From JAJBWD01 sp041670885 (lineage in GTDB: Bacteria > Bacillota > Clostridia > Clostridiales > Clostridiaceae), in NCBI GenBank assembly GCA_041670885.1, contig JBAXYJ010000134.1, positions 1 through 7,698 of the forward strand: a stretch of 7,698 bases of DNA, written 5' to 3'. Positions 1-6,579 of the stretch are shown piece after piece; position 1 is the stretch's first letter, and every line of letters begins with the position of its first letter. A program made the translations under genes and the position numbers. The notes beneath the pieces were generated by a model. That model saw only the letters and a list, made by a program, of their open reading frames with translations, was not told where the DNA came from and did not search any database.

Positions 1-555
1 AGCTCTCTTATCTGCATTCTCTTCTATGCCATAAAATTTAAGAAGAAACTTAAAAGTCTCTTCAGGAGTTATAGCTAGAAGCTCTTCATCTGTACGATCT
101 TTTTTCTCGCCATCAACTGTCTTTTCTCCCATTCCCCTGTCTTTTTTGAATCTGATTTCTGACCACTTTTTAGTAGCAGCATCATCTGTATTAAATTCAA
201 ACCTGTATGGGTTGGTCTTTAATGCAAAGTCATCTATCTGTTTCTCACCATTACTGTCTAATATAGAAAAAACCTTATTTGCCGTTTTTATAAAAGTTTT
301 TTTGTTCTCATCTGTTTCTGTATATGTAAGAGTATAGCTAATATTGTTTGTGGCTAAAACATTCCCGCTTTTATCATAAATAATACCTCTTGGAGCTACA
401 TCCGGTATCTCTGTATATGAGTTTTTTTCTGCTTTTTCTTTATATTCATCTGATTTTACAACCTGAACATAAGTCAGCCTGATTACTAAAGCTGAAAATA
501 CTATGCAGGCTATTATAAATAATGATGAGTATCTATCCACTTTAATTTTTTTCAT
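1..555 (-). CDS. mrdA: Class B penicillin-binding protein 2 (elongasome transpeptidase), N-terminal part, cut by window edge
   Basis: The first 185 codons are present; the rest, including the transpeptidase domain, lies beyond the left edge. Residues about 9-27 form a single N-terminal membrane anchor (SSLFIIACIVFSALVIRL), followed by an extracellular segment. The PBP-dimer signature RGIIYDKSGNVLATN is at residues 56-70, typical of class B PBPs such as PBP2/PbpA. Residues about 125-165 are charged (KKDRTDEELL). The ATG at 555 is preceded by GGGTGAT, and the gene begins 11 nt after the mreD stop, so it is the next gene of the mre operon. By family knowledge this enzyme crosslinks peptidoglycan during side-wall elongation with RodA and MreBCD. 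Its place directly after mreD supports mrdA over a divisome or sporulation PBP. The catalytic SxxK, SxN and KTG motifs cannot be checked here. Confidence 0.9.
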   Translation of the reverse strand, partial: MKKIKVDRYSSLFIIACIVFSALVIRLTYVQVVKSDEYKEKAEKNSYTEIPDVAPRGIIYDKSGNVLATNNISYTLTYTETDENKKTFIKTANKVFSILDSNGEKQIDDFALKTNPYRFEFNTDDAATKKWSEIRFKKDRGMGEKTVDGEKKDRTDEELLAITPEETFKFLLKFYGIEENADKRA

Positions 556-566
556 TTAATCACCCT

Positions 567-1058
567 TTATAATTTCCAATTTGCCTTAACTATATCTCTC
601 TGACAGAAATTGTATATAATTCTATAAAGAAAAAATCCTAAAATTAAATTATATAAACTGTTATATAAAACCTGACTATATGCAAAATACTTCTTATCTA
701 CGTATAGTATAACAAATATAAGGGTTCCTTTAATAAATGTAAGAAAAAAAGTAAGAAAAACAGGTATCAGCTTTTTTTCTCTGATTATCAAATTTCCTAC
801 ATAAGCTGCCAAAATACATGTAAGCATATTTGTCAGCATATTTATACCTATACCATTGGAAAAATATATATCCTGCAGAAAGCCGGCAAATATTCCAATT
901 AATATGCTCTCTGTATATCCTTTATTTAAAGAATAATATATGATAAATATATAAAGGAGGCTTGGATATGCTCCTCTAACAGAAAAAAAAGGCATAACTG
1001 AATTGTCTAGAATTAAAAGCAGCATTGAAATAATTATTAATAATCCTATTTTTTTCAT
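567..1058 (-). CDS. mreD: Rod shape-determining protein MreD
   Basis: A 163-residue, very hydrophobic integral membrane protein of the usual MreD length. Hydrophobic stretches at about 4-24, 32-45, 51-64, 74-92, 98-119 and 130-150 suggest five or six membrane spans. The segment GIFAGFLQDIYFSNGIG (56-72) matches the conserved G-x(2)-G-x(2)-QD core of MreD proteins. The ATG at 1058 has an AGAGGT ribosome site 7-8 nt upstream and follows the mreC stop by 12 nt. MreD partners MreC and MreB in the elongation complex; its exact biochemical role is not well defined. The identification rests on the core motif, the topology and the position between mreC and the PBP2 gene. Confidence 0.93.
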   Translation of the reverse strand: MKKIGLLIIISMLLLILDNSVMPFFSVRGAYPSLLYIFIIYYSLNKGYTESILIGIFAGFLQDIYFSNGIGINMLTNMLTCILAAYVGNLIIREKKLIPVFLTFFLTFIKGTLIFVILYVDKKYFAYSQVLYNSLYNLILGFFLYRIIYNFCQRDIVKANWKL

Positions 1059-1070
1059 TTATATACCTCT

Positions 1071-1928
1071 TTAATATTTTATTTCACCATTGCCGGACAC
1101 CTGCTTTGGTACTACTACCTCTACAGTAGTAATTTTTGTGAAATCGGCAAAGGGCTCAATTACAGCTGTTTTTTGAATTCTTCCCTTGTCCTCTTCTACA
1201 GATAACACTTTTCCTATTCTTATTCCTTTAGGATATAAGCTGCCTGTTCCAGATGTTAAAATAACATCATCTTCTTTTATTTCGGAATCTATAGGAAGGA
1301 GAGTGACCTTTGCAAGAAGATTATTGTCACTATCTCTGTAACCTCTTACAATTCCTATATTTTCATTTGTATTTTGTATTAATGCCGCCACCGCTATATT
1401 TTCATTTGACAGAGTCTGAACAGTAGCCCAGGCAGCTGCAGTGGAAGTTACTTGTCCCACTAGGCCTTCCGGAACTATTACTACCATTCCGGTTTTTATA
1501 CCATCATTATATCCTCTGCTTATTATGTACCCATCTAAATAACTGCTTCCGGTTTTTGAAATTACATCACAGGGAAGATAATTATAATTGCTTCCTTGTG
1601 ATTGATTAAACTTAAGCGTTTCTCTAAGTTTTTCATTTTCACTTTTTAAGAAATCATAATCTAAAGCCTTCTGCTCCAGCTCATTATTTTTTTGTATTAA
1701 TTCTTCATTCTGATTTTTTATATTTTGAATATTAGTAATAAAGCTAAAAGATCCCTGAATTCCTGAGCCTATCTTGTAAAATACTTTTTCCACTCCACCT
1801 ATTGCATACCCAAATCCACTCTCTACACTAGATACCTTGCTTCTATTCATACTATAGCTAATTAATATTAAAAATGTAACTGACAGCAGAATTACTACTA
1901 CTGTCAGCTTCTTACGAAATGATCCCAT
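1071..1928 (-). CDS. mreC: Rod shape-determining protein MreC
   Basis: 285 residues, normal length for MreC. The architecture is classical: a short basic cytoplasmic tail, one membrane helix (residues about 8-26), a coiled coil (about 68-107, rich in E/K/N/L) that mediates dimerisation, then a two-lobed beta-barrel domain outside the membrane. Family signatures are visible: GYNDGIKTGMVVIVPEGLVGQV (139-160) and DVILTSGTGSLYPKGIRIG (221-239). The ATG at 1928 lies only 2 nt after the mreB TAA, and its weak purine-rich site (AGAAGAT) lies inside the mreB 3' end, so translation is probably coupled to mreB. MreC links cytoplasmic MreB to the periplasmic-side synthases PBP2/RodA. The C-terminus is short, with no extended tail. 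Confidence 0.97.
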   Translation of the reverse strand: MGSFRKKLTVVVILLSVTFLILISYSMNRSKVSSVESGFGYAIGGVEKVFYKIGSGIQGSFSFITNIQNIKNQNEELIQKNNELEQKALDYDFLKSENEKLRETLKFNQSQGSNYNYLPCDVISKTGSSYLDGYIISRGYNDGIKTGMVVIVPEGLVGQVTSTAAAWATVQTLSNENIAVAALIQNTNENIGIVRGYRDSDNNLLAKVTLLPIDSEIKEDDVILTSGTGSLYPKGIRIGKVLSVEEDKGRIQKTAVIEPFADFTKITTVEVVVPKQVSGNGEIKY

Positions 1929-1930
1929 TT

Positions 1931-2938
1931 TTATCTTCTGCTTTCAAGCTTATCTAAATTAGCCAACGCTTTACCAGCACCTATTGCTACGCAATCAAGA
2001 GGATTTTCTGCTATATTTACAGGAATATGAGTCTCATGATTTATAAGTTTATCTAAATTATGAAGCAGAGCTCCTCCTCCTGCCAGCATAATTCCTCTTT
2101 CCATAATATCTGCTGATAATTCTGGCGGTGTTTTTTCGAGAGTGGTTTTTATAGCATCAATTATTGAATATATAGGTTCTTTTATTGCTTCTCTAATCTG
2201 ATCCTCGTTTATCTCTATTGTCTTTGGAAGTCCTGAAACTAAATCTCTTCCTTTTATATCCATTACCCTATTTTCACCTGTATCAAAGGCTGAGGCAAGT
2301 TCAATCTTAACTGTTTCAGCTGTTCTTTCTCCTATCATTAAATTGAACTCTTTTTTAATATAGGTTATTATGGCCTGATCCAGTTCATCTCCTGCTATTC
2401 TAAGGGACTTGCAGGTTACAATTCCTCCCAGAGCTATTACTGCAACCTCTGTAGTTCCTCCTCCAATATCCACAATCATGCTTCCTGATGGTTCTGCAAC
2501 CGGGAGACCAGCTCCAATGGCAGCTGCCTTTGGCTCTTCCATAAGTACTACGTGCCTTGCTCCTGCACTTCTTGTAGCATCTTCTATGGCTCTTTTTTCA
2601 ACTTCTGTAACTCCTGATGGGAAGCATATAACGATTCTGGGAGATGTAACTGTTCCCTTTGGATTAACTTTATTAATAAATGCTTTAAGCATAGTTTCTG
2701 TAATATCAAAATCTGCAATAACTCCATCCTTTAAAGGTCTTATTGCGACTATATTTCCTGGTGTTCTTCCAATCATCTTTTTTGCTTCATTTCCAACTGC
2801 AAGTACCCTTTTTGTATCTAAATTAACTGCAACTACAGAAGGCTCTCTTAAAACTATTCCTTTTCCTTTTATATAAACTAAAGTGTTTGCTGTTCCTAAA
2901 TCAATTCCCATGTCCTTTGACATACCAAAAAATCTCAT
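1931..2938 (-). CDS. mreB: Rod shape-determining protein MreB (bacterial actin)
   Basis: 335 residues, full length. Actin-fold nucleotide-binding motifs are all present: phosphate-1 loop GIDLGTANTLVYIKGKGI (11-28), the catalytic-glutamate segment MEEPKAAAIGAGLP (133-146), phosphate-2 loop IVDIGGGTTEVAV (155-167), the connect region around IAGDELDQAI (181-190), and the adenosine loop GIMLAGGGALLHNLDKLI (282-299). The N-terminal MRFF is hydrophobic and may be a short membrane-contacting tip, as in other MreBs. The start is well supported by GGAGG 8 nt before the ATG. MreB forms ATP-dependent filaments under the membrane that orient the elongation machinery. The radC-mreB-mreC-mreD order is common in Firmicutes and argues for the canonical mreB rather than the mbl or mreBH paralogues. 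Confidence 0.99.
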   Translation of the reverse strand: MRFFGMSKDMGIDLGTANTLVYIKGKGIVLREPSVVAVNLDTKRVLAVGNEAKKMIGRTPGNIVAIRPLKDGVIADFDITETMLKAFINKVNPKGTVTSPRIVICFPSGVTEVEKRAIEDATRSAGARHVVLMEEPKAAAIGAGLPVAEPSGSMIVDIGGGTTEVAVIALGGIVTCKSLRIAGDELDQAIITYIKKEFNLMIGERTAETVKIELASAFDTGENRVMDIKGRDLVSGLPKTIEINEDQIREAIKEPIYSIIDAIKTTLEKTPPELSADIMERGIMLAGGGALLHNLDKLINHETHIPVNIAENPLDCVAIGAGKALANLDKLESRR

Positions 2939-2952
2939 TTCTTTTCCTCCAA

Positions 2953-3639
2953 TTAAATTATTCCTTTTTCTTTTAAACTTACAAATGTACCATCACCAAT
3001 TATTATATGATCCAATAGCTCAATTCCTAAAATCCTGCCGCTTTCAGAAAGTCTTCTGGTTATATTTATGTCTTCTTCTGAAGGTGATGGATCTCCGGAT
3101 GGATGATTATGACATATAATTATTGAAGATGAACTATCTCTGACTGCATATGTAAAAACCTCTCGAGGATGAACGATAGATGAATTTAGGCTTCCTACTG
3201 ATACATCCTTAATGGTCAAAACAACATTCTTAGTATTAAGCAGTATAACCTTCAGGTATTCTTTCTTTAGATACCTCATCTCCTCCATTAATAAATCTGC
3301 TGCATCTTTTGGGGACACTATTTTATAATCATTTCCCGATTTATATGATTTTATTCTTTTACATAACTCCATTACGGCAATTAGTGATGCAGCCTTGGCA
3401 TTTCCTATCCCAGTTATCTCTCTATATTCGCTTACAGTCATATTTATAAGACCATTCAGACCTCCGCTTTCCTTTAAAAGTCTGCTGCAAAGTGATATAA
3501 TATTCTCATTTTTTGTGCCTGTTCTTAAAATAATAGCTAAAAGATCAGAATTAGAAAGACACTCCGGTCCAAATCTTAAAAGTCTTTCTCTTGGTCTCTC
3601 CATTTCCGGTAAATCCATAATCTTTAATATACTGTCCAT
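2953..3639 (-). CDS. radC: RadC/UPF0758 JAB-domain protein
   Basis: 228 residues from the ATG at 3639. The N-terminal part carries a helix-hairpin-helix (ITGIGNAKAASLIAVMEL, 75-92), and the C-terminal part a JAB/MPN metal-binding domain with the JAMM motif HNHPSGDPSPSEED (His177, His179, Ser187, Asp190) and an upstream glutamate in HPREVF (157-162). An in-frame TTG lies one codon upstream (3642), but AGGAG at 3647-3651 is 7 nt from the ATG and only 4 nt from the TTG, so the ATG is preferred. The ATG shares its A with the maf TGA stop (TGATG), indicating translational coupling. RadC was named for a DNA-repair phenotype later attributed elsewhere, and its real function is unsettled; the metal ligands suggest an isopeptidase- or nuclease-like hydrolase. 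It often precedes mreB in Firmicutes. Confidence 0.95.
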   Translation of the reverse strand: MDSILKIMDLPEMERPRERLLRFGPECLSNSDLLAIILRTGTKNENIISLCSRLLKESGGLNGLINMTVSEYREITGIGNAKAASLIAVMELCKRIKSYKSGNDYKIVSPKDAADLLMEEMRYLKKEYLKVILLNTKNVVLTIKDVSVGSLNSSIVHPREVFTYAVRDSSSSIIICHNHPSGDPSPSEEDINITRRLSESGRILGIELLDHIIIGDGTFVSLKEKGII

Positions 3640-4226
3640 CAAAAATCTCCTAGAAAAAGATTTACCCCCATCAATTTTAACATACTATAAAGTTTATTTA
3701 AAGGAAGTCCTACTATATTAAAGTAACACCCTTCTATTTTTTCAATAAATCTGCTTCCATATCCCTGAATTCCATATGACCCTGCTTTATCTAAGGGCTC
3801 CTTTGTTGAAATATACCAGTTTATTTCTTCATCAGTTAATTTACTGAAAAAAACATCTGACTTTTCAAAATCTCCCATTGCCTCTTTTGTTTCTGTATTT
3901 ATAAGATATATTCCTGTATAGACAGAATGCTTCCTTCCGCTTAAGCTTTTAAGTACATTAAAAGCTTCCTGATTATCCTTAGGCTTTCCTATTACTATGC
4001 CATCTAATTCTACTATAGTATCACAGCCGATTACTATTGAATTTTTAGTTCTTGCTGCTACTTCCATAGCCTTTCCTTCAGCAATATTTATTACATAATT
4101 CGAAGTTTCAGAATCATTTACTACTTGAGTTTCATCAAACTCACTTGGAATTTGAATAAAATTCTCAGTTATCTTCTTAAGGAGCTCATATCTCCTTGGT
4201 GATGCAGATGCTAAAACTAATCTCAT
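3639..4226 (-). CDS. maf: Maf-family nucleoside triphosphate pyrophosphatase
   Basis: 195 residues from the ATG at 4226. The substrate-binding N-terminal motif MRLVLASASPRRYELL (1-16), catalytic aspartate Asp69 in IGCDTIV (66-72), GKPKDNQEA (80-88), the SGRKHSVYTG segment (96-105), and KAGSYGIQGYGSRFI (147-161) followed by NIVGLPL (170-176) are all characteristic of Maf proteins. These hydrolyse non-canonical or canonical NTPs (dTTP/UTP type in many members) to NMP and pyrophosphate. The reading frame also allows an ATG three codons upstream (4235), but AGGAT at 4234-4238 is ideally spaced (7 nt) for 4226, overlaps the upstream ATG, and most family members begin with M-x-hydrophobic-V-L-A-S as here. 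Its stop overlaps the radC start. Maf homologues have been tied to septum inhibition in Bacillus, which fits the shape-gene context. Confidence 0.95.
   Translation of the reverse strand: MRLVLASASPRRYELLKKITENFIQIPSEFDETQVVNDSETSNYVINIAEGKAMEVAARTKNSIVIGCDTIVELDGIVIGKPKDNQEAFNVLKSLSGRKHSVYTGIYLINTETKEAMGDFEKSDVFFSKLTDEEINWYISTKEPLDKAGSYGIQGYGSRFIEKIEGCYFNIVGLPLNKLYSMLKLMGVNLFLGDF
3647..3651 (-). promoter_or_regulatory. radC ribosome binding site, inside the end of maf
   Basis: AGGAG on the minus strand lies in the last codons of maf, 7 nt upstream of the ATG at 3639. This spacing decides in favour of ATG over the TTG one codon earlier. Together with the TGATG stop-start overlap it points to coupled translation of maf and radC. 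Confidence 0.75.
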
Positions 4227-4233
4227 AATATTC

Positions 4234-4238
4234 ATCCT
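4234..4238 (-). promoter_or_regulatory. maf ribosome binding site that decides the start
   Basis: AGGAT on the minus strand overlaps both the TAG stop of the upstream small membrane gene (4237-4239) and the alternative upstream ATG (4233-4235). A ribosome bound here is 7 nt from ATG 4226, which supports the shorter, family-typical Maf N-terminus. Confidence 0.65.
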
Positions 4239-4503
4239 AATACTTTCTATACATAATTATAGACAATATAATACCGATTATAGACATTATATTCAATTTA
4301 ATATTTATTCCTAATGTTAAAGTTAATATTTTAACATCAACCAGTAATGGACTTGCTGTACCAATATTATATGTAGTTTTGATAAAGCTTAGTGCTGAGA
4401 TTCTGCTGCCTAGGATGTCCCCTAAAAAAGTACCCAGTATACCACCTAATATTATAAATAACACTAATAGAATTGGGTTTTTATTATATGCTTTCAAGTA
4501 CAT
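4237..4503 (-). CDS. Small DUF4321-type membrane protein
   Basis: 88 residues with two probable membrane helices: about 9-31 (ILLVLFIILGGILGTFLGDIL), which is glycine-rich, and 73-84 (IMSIIGIILSII), separated by an extracytoplasmic or re-entrant stretch. The GGILGTFLGDILG pattern and location just before maf match the small DUF4321 proteins I know from clostridial maf-radC-mre loci; this is recognition from memory, not a search. No function is established. The first gene of the operon, it ends 10 nt before the maf start. The ribosome site AAGGTGG lies only 1-2 nt before the ATG at 4503 but 7 nt before an in-frame TTG at 4497, so the protein may begin LKAYNKN (86 residues, initiating Met from TTG). 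Confidence 0.75.
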   Translation of the reverse strand: MYLKAYNKNPILLVLFIILGGILGTFLGDILGSRISALSFIKTTYNIGTASPLLVDVKILTLTLGINIKLNIMSIIGIILSIIMYRKY

Positions 4504-4527
4504 CCCACCTTACTTTTTATCTAGTAT

Positions 4528-4556
4528 AGTTTATCATTTAAAAGACCTTTTAACAA
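4528..4556 (-). promoter_or_regulatory. Candidate sigma-A promoter of the DUF4321-maf-radC-mreBCD-mrdA operon
   Basis: On the minus strand, TTGTTA (4551-4556, 4 of 6 to consensus) and TAAACT (4528-4533, 4 of 6) are separated by 17 nt. An overlapping TATACT at 4523-4528 is an alternative -10 without a good -35. It is the only plausible promoter I see in the gap of about 90 nt between the SPOR-gene terminator and the operon's first gene. No inverted repeat or operator is evident. Confidence 0.45.
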
Positions 4557-4593
4557 GTATTTATGTGAGAAATTTGTAAATTAAGATTCAGGT

Positions 4594-4625
4594 AAAAAAA
4601 AATAACCGAAGTATTATCGGTTATT
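4594..4625 (-). terminator. Intrinsic terminator of the SPOR gene, containing its stop codon
   Basis: Minus-strand hairpin: arms 4617-4625 (AATAACCGA, read on the minus strand) and 4601-4609 (TCGGTTATT), 9 bp with a 7-nt loop, followed by a run of T (4594-4600). The TAA stop of the upstream gene (4621-4623) lies inside the first stem arm, so coding sequence and terminator overlap. It separates the SPOR gene from the maf-mre operon. Confidence 0.9.
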
Positions 4626-5274
4626 TTGACTTAAAGCTTCCTGATACCTGATATATAGACTTATTATATTTTTCAAGTTCTCCTTTTGTTATTTTATCAC
4701 CCATATTATTTACTAAACTTTTTAAATCATTTAGAGATTTATAATTTTTTGAAGATGAATCTATCTGTTTTAATTCTTTTACCCATTTTTTAAATTCATC
4801 TGTTTTTACCGCTGAGATGTTATCTGATACAAGATTTTCCTCTATCTGTATTAATCCGTCAATAACTTTCCCTATTTCCTGATCACATAGGTTGTCTCCT
4901 TTTATTTCGTATACTATTTTTGAATTTGCCACATTATCCTTATTCATTTTTCCTTTTATTGCTTCTCCTTTGGTTTCTGTAAAGAATCCAAGAAGAACAC
5001 GATAACTTTCATTTTCTTCTATAATAAATGGAGCCCCATATGGTTTTAGTTTCTCAAATACTTTGTTTGCATTATCTTTATTTTTAAATAATCCGCCCTG
5101 TATAACTATGTATTTATAGCTGGTATTTTTAGACGTATCAGTTTGCTGGTTTATTTTAAAATTATCAATGCTAATGCTTTTATCTTTCACTAATCCTTTT
5201 GCAAGGATTGTTCCCAAAATATAAGATAATACCAATGATAAAAATAAAATTAAAAAAATAACCTTGTTTTTCAT
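4621..5274 (-). CDS. Membrane-anchored SPOR-domain protein
   Basis: 217 residues. A short cytoplasmic MKNK is followed by one membrane helix (about 5-25, VIFLILFLSLVLSYILGTILA) and a hydrophilic linker. A SPOR-like domain lies at about 53-125: the YIVIQGGLFKNKDNANKVFEKL start (YxVQxGxFxxxxNA pattern) and YRVLLGFF (91-98) are the recognisable RNP-like strands. The C-terminal part (130-212) is charged and probably helical, with no family I recognise. SPOR domains bind glycan strands stripped of stem peptides, so a wall-binding role is inferred; membership is by pattern and somewhat divergent. The start has AAGGGGGAT about 6 nt upstream. The gene lies between two terminators, upstream of the shape operon, and appears to be its own unit or to depend on readthrough from the NlpC gene. 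Confidence 0.8.
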   Translation of the reverse strand: MKNKVIFLILFLSLVLSYILGTILAKGLVKDKSISIDNFKINQQTDTSKNTSYKYIVIQGGLFKNKDNANKVFEKLKPYGAPFIIEENESYRVLLGFFTETKGEAIKGKMNKDNVANSKIVYEIKGDNLCDQEIGKVIDGLIQIEENLVSDNISAVKTDEFKKWVKELKQIDSSSKNYKSLNDLKSLVNNMGDKITKGELEKYNKSIYQVSGSFKSK

Positions 5275-5315
5275 TTTACATCCCCCTTAATATATATTAT
5301 TAAGAAAGTTATAAA

Positions 5316-5321
5316 ATTATA
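5316..5321 (-). promoter_or_regulatory. Possible -10 element for the SPOR gene
   Basis: A perfect TATAAT on the minus strand lies about 40 nt upstream of the SPOR gene start and just past the preceding terminator. No convincing -35 hexamer is found at 16-18 nt (that position falls in the terminator T run), and there is no exact extended -10 TGn. In AT-rich DNA this can arise by chance. Confidence 0.3.
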
Positions 5322-5335
5322 CTCAATATAAACAA

Positions 5336-5359
5336 TAAAAACCCGGCATACAGCCGGGT
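5336..5359 (-). terminator. Intrinsic terminator after the NlpC/P60 gene
   Basis: Minus-strand hairpin with perfect 7-bp arms ACCCGGC (5353-5359) and GCCGGGT (5341-5347), 5-nt loop, followed by TTTTT and a T-rich tail. It is GC-rich in an AT-rich background and starts 4 nt after the gene's stop codon, so transcription from the strong NlpC promoter should end here. Confidence 0.92.
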
Positions 5360-5363
5360 CATA

Positions 5364-5993
5364 TTAGAATATTCTTTTTGCTCCCTGAAAACTTGAAGAA
5401 TAGTGTCCTTCATTAAGCGAGCTTACTTTAACACCAGTTCTGCTGTTAGATGCGTGAACGAATCTTCCCCCGCCTATATAAATTCCTACATGAGATATTC
5501 CGCTATAGAAAAATACTAGGTCTCCTGGGGCTAGCTGAGATCTGGAAACAAATGATCCTCTTCCACTATACTGACTGCCAGATGTTCTGCTTAAACCAAC
5601 GCCAAAATGACTATATACATACTTAGCAAAACCGCTGCAGTCAAATGCTTTTGGTCCTGTTGCTCCCCATACGTATGGGTAACCTACGAATCTTAGTGCG
5701 TAGCTTGCTACCTGACCGCCTCTTGACGAAGCACTTATTTCTCCAAAACCCCTATTATAATTAGATGATTTTTTTGAAGTAGATTTTTTTGAGGTAGTTA
5801 CCACAGCCTTTGGTTTTTCAGGAACCTTTATAACTTTACTTGTTGTAAAGGTAGTAGATTTTATCTCTACAGCACTTGTTTTAACTTCCGGTGTATCAGC
5901 TTTTACCTTTTCGCTTTTGTTAATCAAGCTAAAGGATGAAGCAAGCGTAATAGTTAAAAGTGCTCCAACCAGCTTAAACTTGATACCTCTCAT
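5364..5993 (-). CDS. Secreted NlpC/P60 peptidoglycan endopeptidase
   Basis: 209 residues. A signal peptide is clear: basic MRGIKFK, hydrophobic LVGALLTITLASSFSLI (8-24), and a probable cleavage site near 30-33 (KVKADT). Residues 34-85 form a low-complexity linker rich in T, S, K and V. The catalytic NlpC/P60 domain covers about 92-209: Cys119 in FDCSGF, His168 in SHVGIYIGGG, and His180 in FVHASN form the expected triad, with GYPYVWGATGP (104-114) before the cysteine and LAPGDLVFF (154-162) between. By family knowledge it cuts peptide stems of peptidoglycan (typically the D-Glu to diamino acid bond). No LysM, SH3 or choline-binding repeat is present, so wall attachment must rely on the linker or diffusion. 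AAGGAGG gives a near-ideal ribosome site, and a near-perfect promoter precedes it, suggesting strong expression. Confidence 0.95.
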   Translation of the reverse strand: MRGIKFKLVGALLTITLASSFSLINKSEKVKADTPEVKTSAVEIKSTTFTTSKVIKVPEKPKAVVTTSKKSTSKKSSNYNRGFGEISASSRGGQVASYALRFVGYPYVWGATGPKAFDCSGFAKYVYSHFGVGLSRTSGSQYSGRGSFVSRSQLAPGDLVFFYSGISHVGIYIGGGRFVHASNSRTGVKVSSLNEGHYSSSFQGAKRIF

Positions 5994-6052
5994 AATTACC
6001 TCCTTCTTTAAAGTTGTCCAATTTTTTTATCTAAAAAATAATCACTTTTTAT

Positions 6053-6082
6053 ATTATAAAATATAAATATGTGATATGTCAA
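6053..6082 (-). promoter_or_regulatory. Near-perfect sigma-A promoter of the NlpC/P60 gene
   Basis: On the minus strand, TTGACA (6077-6082) and TATAAT (6053-6058) are both perfect, spaced 18 nt. The expected start point, near 6046, gives a 5' leader of about 50 nt. The -35 hexamer overlaps the TGA stop (6079-6081) of the upstream GNAT-like gene, so the promoter is embedded in the end of that gene. Confidence 0.85.
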
Positions 6083-6579
6083 CCCATAGTTAATTTGGAT
6101 AGTTTAAGTATAAACATATCCATGTTATCATTTTCTGATTTAAAGAAGTTTTTTGATACTCTGCTTAATTTAAATTTGTTTTCTTCATAGAACTTCATAA
6201 GCTCAGATTTTTCATCTGCTATAGCATAAAAATCATCTATTGAAAACTCATTTTTAAAGAATTCTATTGTTTTTTTTAATAGCAGTGAAGAAAGGCTCTT
6301 TTCTTCAATATTAAAATACCAGAACCAAATCTGATTTTCATTTTTGTACTCTATTCTTCCTTTTATTATTCCTATTATCTTATTGTTGATTTCAACCTTA
6401 AGAAAAAATTCACTCTCACTAATATAGTATTCAAGAAACCTATCATTAAATTCCTTTAAATTGAAAATCTTGTTATTCGTATCATTTTTTTTAAAAAGCC
6501 ATATCCCAACCTTCTCCATGTCTTTCTCTTCAACGCTGTTTACAGATATATTATCATAAACAAAATTAACATTAAGCAT
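6079..6579 (-). CDS. GNAT-like acetyltransferase protein, function unknown
   Basis: 166 residues with a GNAT-type order of elements. Strands at about 56-64 (SEFFLKVEI) and 67-77 (KIIGIIKGRIE) flank a turn, then IWFWYFNIEE (84-93), a helix LSSLLLKKTIEFFKNEF (96-112), a strand DDFYAIAD (115-122), and a helix-turn ELMKFYEENKFKLSRVSKNFF (126-146), which resembles the motif B 'A..FYEK.GF' end of GNATs. The usual acetyl-CoA pyrophosphate loop (Q/R-x-x-G-x-G/A) is not recognisable: residues 92-99 read EEKSLSSL. It may therefore be a divergent or non-catalytic member. AAGGGGG lies about 7 nt before the ATG. No terminator separates it from the NlpC gene, so some co-transcription is possible. No partner or substrate can be inferred. 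Confidence 0.6.
   Translation of the reverse strand: MLNVNFVYDNISVNSVEEKDMEKVGIWLFKKNDTNNKIFNLKEFNDRFLEYYISESEFFLKVEINNKIIGIIKGRIEYKNENQIWFWYFNIEEKSLSSLLLKKTIEFFKNEFSIDDFYAIADEKSELMKFYEENKFKLSRVSKNFFKSENDNMDMFILKLSKLTMG

Noticed and set aside
2409..2876. Long plus-strand open frame opposite mreB
   Set aside because: It is the antisense shadow of a highly conserved gene; the translation has no domain, is rich in I/P/S/T as expected from reverse-complemented mreB codons, and lacks a ribosome site. The shorter plus-strand frames at 146-337, 2883-3119, 3395-3721 and 4379-4579 are rejected for the same reasons.
5764..5895. Repetitive S/T/K/V-rich linker in the NlpC/P60 protein as a possible repeat array
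   Set aside because: It is low-complexity linker coding sequence with no regular repeat unit at DNA level.
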